Shown: piece by piece, positions 34,126-43,792 of the stretch
Position numbering within the stretch: the first letter of the stretch is position 1
How the letters are laid out: every line of letters begins with the position of its first letter
From: Nilaparvata lugens
Lineage: Eukaryota; Arthropoda; Insecta; Hemiptera; Delphacidae
NCBI RefSeq assembly: GCF_014356525.2
Contig: NC_052505.1
Coordinates: 20,853,432-20,917,431 of the forward strand
Length of the DNA: 64,000 nucleotides
Reading direction: 5' to 3'
Translations under genes and position numbers: made by a program
Notes under the pieces: model-generated
Told to the model about the DNA's origin: nothing
The model's input: only the letters and a program-made list of their open reading frames with translations
Database searches by the model: none

Positions 34126-35089
34126 TATACGAGTCTTATTTTATTATTTATCATTTTACAAAGGCGACTTTCTAGAAGTATTTTAAGCGTAGGTGATGAT
34201 GATGGGATGAATGATAATACCTCACCTACTTACAATACTTACTTTACCTTCACTTTAATTTTACTAACTCTACTCTATATTAGATAAATTGAATATTGAA
34301 TTTGATTGATAATTAGAGTCATCATATATCATTGATCTTTCATATATACGAGTCAATTTACCAAATTTTTTCTTCATTTTTTTACTAACTCTACTATAAT
34401 ATTCAAATATCATATCATTATGTTTTTTCATACTTCAATATCATCTTTCAACAAAAGCAGAGGCTTAAAGAGAGATGAACAATTATTATTTCTTCCAGAA
34501 GCATTCCCCTTCTATTATCATTAGCATCCATTAAATATCTTATTTTATTTTGTTTGAATATTATCTATCATTGTATATATTTTATCTACACGTGTGATTC
34601 AATTATGAAATGCTTTGTGCATGCAAATACAAAAATTATAATGTGAATCCTATTGATTGAATGAAAACATCATTATCATTGGAATTAATTATTTTACTAC
34701 TCTGTATTTAATATTAAACATTTCAAAAACTGAAGCATTCTGGGTTGAGATTGTTTCAATTATTAGTTGACTCTTCAATCAACTGGTTAGTTCGATCTCT
34801 ATATGATGTTGATCTGCAAAAAAAAAAAACTTGAAAGTCCCCACAACAATGAACACTTGAAATTTCAATACCTAAGCTTCATTGCAGAACCTCTACCTTT
34901 TCACCTATTTTGTTAGCAACAGCATTAATCTTGATATGAAACTTGAAATAATTTTAAACTGACCTACCCCACAATGACAAGCCATGTACCGAAGTACGTT
35001 TCAAGAGATTGTTGCATGAGGTGGAGACATAGAGTCTAATATAATTTATCGTCTAATAAAACACTCTCATAAGTGAATAAGAATGTAGA
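34126..35089. other. AT-rich intron, nothing recognised
   Basis: Low-complexity A/T runs, including an A-run near 34817. No repeat partner or ORF. Confidence 0.5.
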
Positions 35090-35265
35090 CTAGAAACCGA
35101 AGCCGGTCTTTCTAAGTATCAATAAATCTGTGTTTTTTTACAATTTCTTAGTCTTTTTCATTCAATATGATTTTTTTTCTTTTCCGATCCTTGTATTGTT
35201 TTTGCTAAGCTAATATATAAATAATTAGCACAATATCAACTTCTCAACTACACAAAAAGAATCTA
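35090..35265 (+). mobile_element. Family S fragment
   Basis: aaaccgaagccggtctttct, aagtatcaataaatctgtg and atatcaacttctcaactaca (35233-35252) match the terminal part of family S; most of the body is missing. Confidence 0.7.
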
Positions 35266-35379
35266 GACTAACTGCAAAAAATTTTCAACATAGGGACCAT
35301 ACAAATCCACAGAAACCATGATTCACGCATTTCGTCGACAACAACGTTAATCCCAATGAGATCTCATGACTCACCAGTA

Positions 35380-35890
35380 CTTCTGAACTGTTTACGAGGT
35401 GAAATAAGTTCTGCATGTAATAAGGGCAAAAGTGAAAGCTGTGAATGGCGCAGCGAACGGCTGGTGGAAGCCGAGAAGAATGTGAATGAAGTGGGCACAA
35501 AAAGAGTACAAACTGTTGTTTAGGGTGATGGAGGAGGTGGGGAGTGAGGAGGAGAAGGTGAAGAATGAGGAGGAAAGGGTGTCTGCTCTACAAACGGCGT
35601 CCGAATTAATTCAGCACTGGGCGTGGAGTGCAGAATGGCAATTGGAGCAGTCGAATAACAATATCAAGGGCAGGAATTAAGCTGCAAATTACTATCCAAA
35701 GCAAACAATAGCATAATGGGCAAGGAAGCATAACACTAGGTGCGCCCGGAATAATAATTAGCTGGAGACATTGCTGAGGATTAGTGCCCGGCTCATGCAA
35801 ATGCTACCAGCCCTGCTACAGCCTCCAGCCTCCGCTTGATAAAGCAGTGCCCTGCCCGCTACGAATGCACCATCAAAACTCAATGCTCTG
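35380..35890. other. GC-richer unique block with homeodomain/POU-like motifs
   Basis: It contains ccgaattaattcagcac, ggcaggaattaagctgc, ggaataataattagctgg and ctcatgcaaatgctacc; the last includes the POU octamer ATGCAAAT. The clustering and composition shift suggest an enhancer or conserved element. The ORF at 35486 is compositionally biased and lacks a motif. Confidence 0.4.
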
Positions 35891-36544
35891 TCTTCCTGTT
35901 CCAATACAACTTTCACTGTTATATTTTCACTATTTTAACATCTCAGTTATATCATAGACAAAATATAGTATAATGCTATCTTTCCTCTACGGTTATATAT
36001 TGCATTAGTCATTAAATACAATTTGATTGAATTGTATGATACGATTATTTCCTGGAATAGTTGTTTTAAATTATCTACATGAGGGAATGTACTTGTGAAT
36101 CAACTACATAAGTATATATATTGTTCTATGTTGCGTTCCTATACTTCACTTTACTATATGTAGCTTCACTTCACTTTGTATCAATGAGGAGGGGATGAAT
36201 TGACTCTATTCATATGAACCTTTTCTGAAATGAAAGAAATTTCACAAAATTTCTTCTCTGGAAATTGATTACAAATCAAAGCCAAAATAGTTTCAATGCA
36301 CTAGCATTATCATCAGTAGTTTTTTTTCAGTTACACTTGACCATTTTTTATACATTGTTGACTAGAGTCTAACCAAAAAACCCAACTGATAACGATGCCA
36401 TAAGTTCAGTAGAAATATAAATGGTTCTCGATTTATTAATGATATCGGAAGTAATGTTGAAATGATGTTGAAGAAATTTTGAATTCTCTATATAATAACG
36501 CATAAACTGGCATAGCTGGTATATTCATGACTAAAGTGCGGGAT
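35891..36544. other. No recognisable feature (intronic)
   Basis: AT-rich; nothing assigned except a short tcaatgcactag block shared with 32870. Confidence 0.45.
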
Positions 36545-36890
36545 AAATTATTTTTAACATGGCTCTTTCTCGAAGCCGGAGAGGTCCGATGCTCTATCCT
36601 CCACTAATCGCTCCCACTACCTAGCAGCGCCCTGCAGAAGCATTCTCCTTCTTTTGTGTCTGAGTGAGAGAGCTTTGTAACGCGACGCGGCAATACTCCC
36701 CTCCATCTATTGCTGGCAATGCTCCAAGTAGGGAACTGGTCAGCAGGTATATTGGTTTGTGTATGTTACAGAGATGTTTTCATCACAAGAACATGAAGCA
36801 AAATGACACGGCGCATCCAATTGTGCGCAGGATGTCCGTCTGTGTCTATGCCACAAACTGTGGAGGGTGAAATGGGTTTCTCCTCTTCAT
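36545..36890 (+). repeat. Inverted duplicate segment, copy A
   Basis: ggctctttctcgaagccgga, gaggtccgatgctctatcct, ccactaatcgctcccacta, catccaattgtgcgcaggat, tgtgtctatgccacaaactg and gaaatgggttt match the minus strand of 55490-55640 at high identity. Copy A has ~175 bp (36631-36805) between cctagcagc and gcatccaatt that copy B lacks. Confidence 0.85.
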
Positions 36891-37196
36891 GTTAAAAGTA
36901 ATTTATCTCGCAATTTAGCAACCCGTAACCCGTGCTTCGCAAGGGTCTGTTAATAGCACAAATCGATGGAATTTACAAAAACTGAAATCTTGAAGAACTG
37001 AAAGTAGATCTATAACCATCCTCGGCAAATTATGAATCGATATGCAAAATTTCAATTTGATCAGTTCAGTACTTCAGACGTGATGATTCGTCATTCGTGT
37101 ATTTTCTATCCCGTACATGTATAAGGCAAGTCCTTTCTTCATCATATTATAGATGAATCTTTGAAATAATCCTCCAAATCAATCTTTTTGTTACAG
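36891..37196. other. End of intron 2, nothing recognised
   Basis: Ends with the polypyrimidine tract and ttacag acceptor. Confidence 0.5.
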
Positions 37197-37316
37197 TTCA
37201 TCCAGTGATCCAGGTCCCTAACCAGCTTGTGGGAGCCCCATTAGGAACTGATGTAACATTAGAGTGCTTAGTTGAAGCATCTCCCAAATCAATCAACTAT
37301 TGGATAAGAGATTCTG
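37197..37316 (+). CDS. DIP-like gene, exon encoding first half of Ig domain 3
   Basis: The exon is 120 nt, phase 1 in and out, between acceptor ttacag (ends 37196) and donor g|gtaagt (37317). It encodes HPVIQVPNQLVGAPLGTDV, then LECLVEASPKSINYW with the first Cys and core Trp of Ig3, ending WIRDSG across the junction. NQLVGAxLGTxVTLEC and PKSINYW are typical of DIP Ig3. Confidence 0.93.
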
Positions 37317-38000
37317 GTAAGTAGAATACATCCGAGAATGATGATTCAATAGCTCTTCCCAATGTATATAATATAAAACTACAAAAAATGTTAAATTACT
37401 ATGGGAATGTATCCAATTCATTTTTTTTACTATAGAATTGAAAATAGAGTAGACAAACTGCAATGAAGTTAAGGATAGATACATTATTATTTTCAGAATC
37501 AGGTTTGAACTTGAAATGCTACTTCAATCGGTGAATGTATTCCTCTACAAAACATTTCTAAAATGATTGCAGATCCATGATGTATGTGAATTTTCTTTTC
37601 CATCCTTCTTAATAGTAACTTTTCATTTTGTGTGAAGAGTTTAGCATTATATTTTTCGAATTGGAAACTAAATGGGCGAATAAAACGAGTGGGTCACGTT
37701 GTAGATTTCAGTTTCAATCAATGCTACTAATCAAATAGCAATTATAAAAATATTTGGAATTTGGATATAATGAATGCAGATGTGTATAGATATAGAAGTA
37801 AAAGATCAATCGCGAGCACGACCTATACTGGAAGCTAAACATCGACCAAACAGTTCAGTTCGTACCCATACAATCATTCAAGCATTTCACTTGTTCTAAA
37901 ATCTAATTCATTCTTGTTGATACGTGTTACTTTCAGACATTTCTCAAGATCAAGAACAGAATCTGCGAAATTATTTTCCAATATGAATCAGTCTCATTAT
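37317..38000. other. Start of intron 3, nothing recognised
   Basis: AT-rich; no repeats identified. Confidence 0.5.
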
Positions 38001-38086
38001 GATTGAGATTATTGATGTAGTTTGTTCATTGAAATACATGATAATCATGTATTTTAATGAACAAACAATATCAAAAATCTCAATCT
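38001..38086. repeat. 86-nt near-perfect hairpin
   Basis: The left arm (gattgagattattgat ... tttgttcattgaaatacatg) and the right arm (catgtattttaatgaacaaa ... atcaaaaatctcaatc) pair over ~42 bp with about four mismatches and a loop of only a few bases. The size fits a microRNA precursor or a short palindromic element. Confidence 0.55.
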
Positions 38087-38274
38087 GAAGGGAATAGATT
38101 AATAGAAGAAAATACATTCGATTAAAAGGGGAATACCACCAACATAAAATGGTATTCATAACACACAAAAGTCCTTATATTTCAAAAATGTCAGACTCTG
38201 GTCAGCAGTCAGCAGGCAAAAAAAAATGCTGCTTCGGAATGTAAATCAACGTTTATTAATATTATTGAATGAAA

Positions 38275-38690
38275 AAGACTAAGAAATTGTCAAAAACCAC
38301 AGATTTATTGATACTTAGAAAGACCGGTTTTGGTTATTACACCATTGTCAATCTCTGATAAACTACAACTAAATACAATGGCGGCTTAAGCAACCAGCAT
38401 TGTTGCTTAAGCCGCCATTTTGTCACACTGTTGAGTGGGAAGAGACTGTCTAGCTGGGCCAATGGCAGGCGTTCATGCCCTTGACCAATAGCAGTACTCG
38501 CCCACTAGTATAAATTCTGCTGCTCTTGTATTTAGTTTTAGTTTATCAGAGATTGACAGTGGTGTAACAACCGAAACCTATCTTTCTAAGTATCAATAAA
38601 TCTGTGATTTTTGACAAATTCTTAGTCTTTTTATTCAATATGAATAATTACCACAATATATCAACTTCTCAACTACACAAAAAATGAATT
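38275..38690. mobile_element. Family S, snapback-arranged copy
   Basis: The ~120-bp end sequence (aagactaagaaattgtcaaa, gatacttagaaagaccggtt, acaccattgtcaatctctga) is present at 38278-38398 and, inverted, at 38520-38640. The body includes gccaatggcaggcgttcatg. A perfect 18-bp hairpin aatggcggcttaagcaac lies at 38377-38394 / 38402-38419. The far end has the family terminus at 38660-38685. Confidence 0.75.
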
Positions 38691-39739
38691 AATAAATAAA
38701 TTTTGATTCACATGTTGTCTTCTTATTTAATATTAATTTATTGTACAAAACACTACAATCATAGTATTATTATGACCATGGAAGAAAAACTAGGCTGAGC
38801 CTGTACCATTTACCCCCCCCCCTCCCAAACTTTGATGGGAAGTTACTATTGATAAATACAACAAGGCTCATCTTGAAGAAATGAATTCGTATTCGACACT
38901 GGACTCATCCCTCCTGATGCGGCGGTCCGATCGTAAAAACAAAAGGTGACGAGTATGTTTTGATAACCTGTTAGCCGCAGATTATAGCCCATTATTGCAA
39001 TGAGAAGTCTATACGGTATCTCCCAGATATTGAGTCGGAAACGATATTTTACGACCCGAAACAAGGAGCTAAGCATCGGCAAAGTTTGTGAAAGACTCGT
39101 TAAGCTGGTCGATTGCATTTGAGTGCGACGGAGATGAGCGGATGAAGTGTGTGGGACAGAGACAGATGGGGCGAAACAATGAAATGTACATTAGGGTTGC
39201 TGCAAGCTTGTCTTAGTTTCTCGGGATGGATGAAGACCCGTGCGAGGCACGGCTCTGCCAGGCTGTAAAGAAGGCTGTAAAATGGAGGCGTGCAATAACT
39301 GAAGAATATAATCTCGAGAGGGCGGACGTCTGAGTTTTTATGGACTCGCAAAATCAATCAGTTCCCCCCTTGGAACCACTTCCCACCCCTTTGGTCAAAC
39401 CTCCCCCTCGTTATCCGACTCTATCAACAGCCTGTGAAACTTTTAGCGTGACCCGCTACACAATAAGCACTGTCCACTACGCTCCACGTCAGTCACCCTA
39501 TCATACCACGCTTTACACTTAGCCTAATTGACTGCGTCAGTTGTGCACACATCATCATTTTTGATCATGCAAGGCTTTGGAGATGCATTTCGTAACAAAT
39601 TATCACGTGATTTAATGAATGTGAATAGATGCAGTTTGATGGTTGATCGTCAATCTTCATAATGCGCTCGAGGCTGATTATTGCATCTCTACCAAAGAAA
39701 ATCAATAGATAAATCTATAGAGAGCGAGCAAAACCTGTG
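38691..39739. other. Unassigned, with a GC-balanced block at 38840-39530
   Basis: A C-run near 38813-38822 is followed by ~690 bp of non-repetitive, GC-richer sequence (e.g. ctgatgcggcggtccgatcg, ccgtgcgaggcacggctctg). Minus-strand ORFs of 85-90 codons lack motifs. Candidate conserved non-coding DNA. Confidence 0.35.
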
Positions 39740-40536
39740 ATCTATACCAGTGGTCACCCGGATCCGGACCGCCAGATAGTTTTGTGTGGACCGCGATGTC
39801 ATACAAAAAACTTAAAATAAATCCTAAAACAAAAAATCCAAAAGAAACTCAATAAAGTCTCAATGAAATAAGATTTTTAAAAAACAACCAGAACAATAAA
39901 TAAACATCAGCAGTGTAACCAAATTAGAAGGGAGATAGTTCTTCCAATGTAAGCGACATCTAGCCTTAACGGATAAACGACTATGACGTGTGGTTTCTTA
40001 TTTAATTTGACACGTCAATTTTTTACATTTTTTATTAGAGTTACTTATCTGTATCTTATTCTTAATAAAAAGCTGGCTATTGATTTAATATTGTTGCATT
40101 ATTTTATCCAATTATTTTATGCCTAGTAAAACGTTTAATTTAATTTATCTTGGTATTTCAATAGCTAAGAGATACATAGTCAAAGACTAAATTCAAGAAT
40201 GGTTTTGATAATTTCATAAGTAAACATTCTTCATACAAATAGAAGAACAATAAATTAACTTTATTGCCTTTATTTCAATTTTGATAATTTTAATCATGGC
40301 ATAATATCAAACTTCAAAATATTTGAAGAACATTGATATCGAAATACATACAGAGTAATAACTATCCTTAATATTTCAATTAATGTGGTTGAATTATCAA
40401 TTTTCAAAAAAATTCTGAGGAGTACCCCCCCCCCATTCTATCAGTGTCAGTGGTTTCCCCTGAATGGACCGTGGAAGCTCACCAATACTTTGAAACGGAC
40501 CTTCATGAAACTTAATTGGTGACCACTGATCTATAC
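39740..40536. mobile_element. Non-autonomous hAT-type element with 8-bp target duplication
   Basis: Perfect 8-bp direct repeats atctatac (39740-39747, 40529-40536) flank a 781-bp element. Its termini cagtggtcacc (39748-39758) and ggtgaccactg (40518-40528) are perfect inverted repeats with CAG...CTG ends. Eight-bp duplications and CAG-starting ends define the hAT superfamily. No transposase ORF. The ggaccg-type subterminal motifs (ggaccgccagata, aatggaccgtggaag) are near both ends. Confidence 0.87.
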
Positions 40537-41502
40537 CATAGCCTGAACCTTGATAGTTTTGTCTATGATCTCTACTTTCATACAACTCAAACTCATTTCT
40601 TCATCGATCTCTATATAGCTACTCGATTTTTTTCTAACTAGATTCATTCTAGTGTCCACGTTATAATGACAGTATTTTATTAACTTCGGTGTTGCTATCC
40701 TTATCTATCATTCGACGAAGCAGATAGCGCTAGTGGATTTGACAAATCCACGTATTTGAAGTACAGCTCACGTCATTCCTGACAAACTTTCGTAGAGTTT
40801 CATGATAGAATAATAATGGAGAAGTTCATTATAAATTGAAGAATACACTGACAAACTGGTGGAATATTAATATTTATTGCAGTGTTGACAGCCTTCAAAT
40901 GTAAACTGCTCAAGTATTGAATGAAAAATTACTCTTTGAATTATTATGAGTATTGAATCTATTTTTACCTCAATTTCGAGTAGAAAATATAATATCAGAT
41001 TTACCATATAAAGAGCATGTTTGATAAATATGTAATCTTAAATTCATCTGCCAAAAATCTCATAAATTACAATCGATTTGATTCTAAAAGTGAATAGATA
41101 ATATCATTCAAACAGTTGTAACACTTCATTTCAAAAGTGAACAGCAACATTATTCATAATGTAACAGGTGCGTTGTATTTGGTTATTCAATTATTCACTA
41201 AATTTAACGCAAATCACCCTATCATAGTCCCACACATTATGAACTTACGAGGTTTGTTGGATTCATCACCGTTTCACAAGCCATTAAATAGTCATCTACT
41301 TGAATAATTACAATCACCGTACTCAGAAAGTTTAATACTCTGCAGCATGTGCTTAGAACGCAATAAGCCATAAAACCAGTTCACCTAAACGGTTCAATCC
41401 AATCAGGAAAGTTCTATATTTCAACTTTGAACAAACAAAATTTCATGAAATTTATATACGATGGGAAACTTTTTTCCTTGTAGAAACTTTCATATCTTAA
41501 TG
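40537..41502. other. Unassigned, with a one-ended GAGGTCC-family fragment
   Basis: 40652-40735 (gtccacgttataatgacagt, cggtgttgctatcctt, agcagatagcgctagtgg) is one end of the GAGGTCC MITE; the rest is missing. Remaining sequence AT-rich and unassigned. Confidence 0.55.
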
Positions 41503-41652
41503 CCGATTGCACGAAAACCGGTTAAATTTTAATCATGATTAATCTCACGAGAACCAATCAGAGAAGCCGTCTTATCAAAAAGGCCTTCTCTGATTGCCTC
41601 TCGTGAAATTAATCACGGTTAAGATTTAACCGGCTTTTGTGCAACTGGGCCT
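41503..41652. mobile_element. Palindromic MITE, ggttgcac family
   Basis: ccgattgcacgaaaaccggt and accggcttttgtgcaactgg are inverted ends; arms attaatctcacgagaaccaa and cctctcgtgaaattaatcac pair across the gaagccgtcttatc/aaggccttctc middle. Well-preserved copy. Confidence 0.85.
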
Positions 41653-41840
41653 TATCTATCTAGTCTATTACATATGATTCCCTTCCCATGCATTCAACAC
41701 CCTGACTCCACCAATTATAGAAGATGCAGTGATAACCTGAAAAGCTTTAATATAATAAAGACTGCATCATGAAATCTAAGACTAGCTTAACATGCAATCA
41801 AAGCGTACTTTACGTTACAGCTATAGTGGGGATGTGAGGT

Positions 41841-42877
41841 CATCGTTATAATGGCAGTATTTGATTAACATTGGTGTTGCTACCCATGTCTATCATCCAA
41901 AAATTCAAATTTATTTCCTCAAAAAATACAACAAAAATAACAACATTTGAAAATTATACATTCAATAATTTTAAACTTAATTTCACATAATTATAATGAT
42001 GATGGTGCAATCCCTCTCACAACCAAAAGTTTTTTAACCAGATCACTCCCGTGTTATCGGATGGGCACGTTAAACTGTCGGTACCGGCTGAAGTATGACA
42101 GTCGTAAGGCCCATTGACGGCTTAAATTATATATTCAGGCGGTGAGACCTTCCGGCAAGGGACTCCCCACCAACAAAAGCCATACGAATTTACTTTTTTT
42201 TATAATGATGATAAAACAAACCCTGAATCAATTTGACTTAATAATATGGAACTTAAAACAATGCTAGGTTTATGAATTGATAAAAAATAATGAAGAGAAA
42301 AGCTTACATAGGCAATATATTGCCTGTGCGTAAGCTAAAGTTGAGTTTATGTTAAGAGTGTTATAGGAAAAATGGAAAAGGAAATGAAGGTTCAAAATCT
42401 CAAGTATTGATTAGAGGAAAATAAAATAAAAAATAATTAATAAAAAAAGGAATAATTAATAAAAATAAAAATATAATATTTATTAATAAAAATGATTAAT
42501 TCATAAAAAGAAAATGAAGATGAGATTGATAGAAGATGTAGAAATTTTGAGTTAACAGAGCAGACAAAGCAGATAACGCTATCCTTCTCTATCTCCGCAA
42601 CGTTGCCAGATCGTTTTTCAACAATGTAGGAATATAATTAATTGACAAAATATCCAATCTCAATTATAAAATCTATTATTAAATCATTGAAAAATATATT
42701 TTCTTGACGAATAATATCTTATTGATTATTCTACACAAGAATGAACAATTGATATTACTCCAGATATACTGGAATCAGCTACCTTTTATACAAGGCAATG
42801 GCAAGGCAGACAATCGGAAAAGATGTTCTCCTATCTTCCTCAACTGTGATTATAACGTGGACCTCTCTATAAGCATG
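41841..42877. mobile_element. MITE, GAGGTCC family (copy 3), interrupted
   Basis: The left end gaggtcatcgttataatggc with cattggtgttgctaccc (from ~41837) and the right portion from ~42555 (aaagcagataacgctatcc ... gattataacgtggacct) are the two halves of one element, inverted relative to copy 1. Between ~41900 and ~42550 lies inserted AT-rich sequence that contains a SINE fragment. Confidence 0.72.
41991..42212 (+). mobile_element. 5'-truncated SINE with 13-bp target duplication
   Basis: Perfect repeats ttataatgatgat at 41991-42003 and 42200-42212 flank 196 bp matching the body and tail of the SINE at 31770-32012 (accagatcactcccgtgtta, tgacagtcgtaaggcccatt, agggactccccaccaaca). The tRNA-like head is missing. 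It ends gaatttac plus a T-run. Confidence 0.9.
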
Positions 42878-43320
42878 CAGAAAAAATAGCATAGGAAGAT
42901 ACAGCATGGTGTAGAGCGTTTACAAACATCTCTTTAACATCTCTTGTTAATTTCTCTGTAAACATCTCTTGTTAACTCTCAAGAGATAGTCAAGATGATA
43001 GTCAAGGTAGTTGTTTTTTGTGAAGCTATATAATTATGACGCTTGTAGTCTCTCATACTGTGTCGTCCACACACTCTCACCCAGGTAGAACAGTAATCAA
43101 AGATATTAGTCGGTTGTAATCGGTTCGAGTTGACAATAAATCGGCTTGAAATTTAGAACATAAACGACCTATGCCATGGGATATCTTCTTATGCTATCTA
43201 TGCTATAAGCTAATTGGATGCGAATTTTGAAAAATCAGTGGCTTATTATATTTGAATGAGAAATTATATGTTATTCAGTTTGGTACAACCAGTCCCAGTA
43301 TAATTTTCCATGTTTATATC
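42878..43320. other. Unassigned, with a short dispersed block
   Basis: 43155-43205 resembles 16035-16080 (cataaacgacctatgccatg). Otherwise nothing recognised. Confidence 0.4.
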
Positions 43321-43792
43321 AAACTGAGGCTCTTTTTGTGTAGTTGAAAAGTTGATATTGTGGTAATTATTCATATTGAATAAAAATTGAAACTAAGAAC
43401 ACTATGAATTTAGTTTTATCATAACATTGTAAGCATACATTAGTCAATAGTTTTTCTATTTACACATTTGTTTTATTATATTTTACTTGTTTTCTAGGTC
43501 CTTTTTTGTACTGAAAGTGAAGTTTGTTATCATGGCGAGTCTGTTGGTTAAGTCGCCATTTTGTGACACCATTAAATGGGAGGAGACTGTCTAGCTGGGC
43601 CAATGGCAGGCGTTCATGCCCTTGACCAATTATAGCAGTACTTGCCTATAGGTATGAATTCTGCTGCTCTTGTATTTAGTTTTAGTTTATCAGAGATTGA
43701 CAATTGTGTAACAACCGAAATCGGTCTTTCTAAGTATCAATTAATCTGTGGTTTTTGACAATTCCTTATTATTTTTATTTAAACTGAGGCTC
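43321..43792 (-). mobile_element. Family S element with perfect 12-bp target duplication
   Basis: aaactgaggctc at 43321-43332 and 43781-43792 flank 448 bp. On the minus strand it starts with an A-rich segment and aaggaattgtcaaaaaccac, contains agggcatgaacgcctgcca and ggcccagctagacagtctcc, and ends with the family terminus (revcomp of ttttgtgtagttgaaaagtt) at 43333. Duplication length and a fixed 3' terminus suggest retroposition. The 2.7-kb tandem duplication breaks inside this copy at 43716. Confidence 0.78.

Larger units (their letters stand above)
27576..37196 (+). other. Intron 2 of the DIP-like gene (9.6 kb)
   Basis: The donor is gtaagt at 27576 and the acceptor ttgttacag ends at 37196. 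It contains tandem arrays, two SINEs, two LINE pieces and two GC-richer unique blocks. Confidence 0.85.

Noticed and set aside
35486..35680. Glu/Lys-rich 64-codon ORF
   Set aside because: Biased composition from a GA-rich stretch; no further support.
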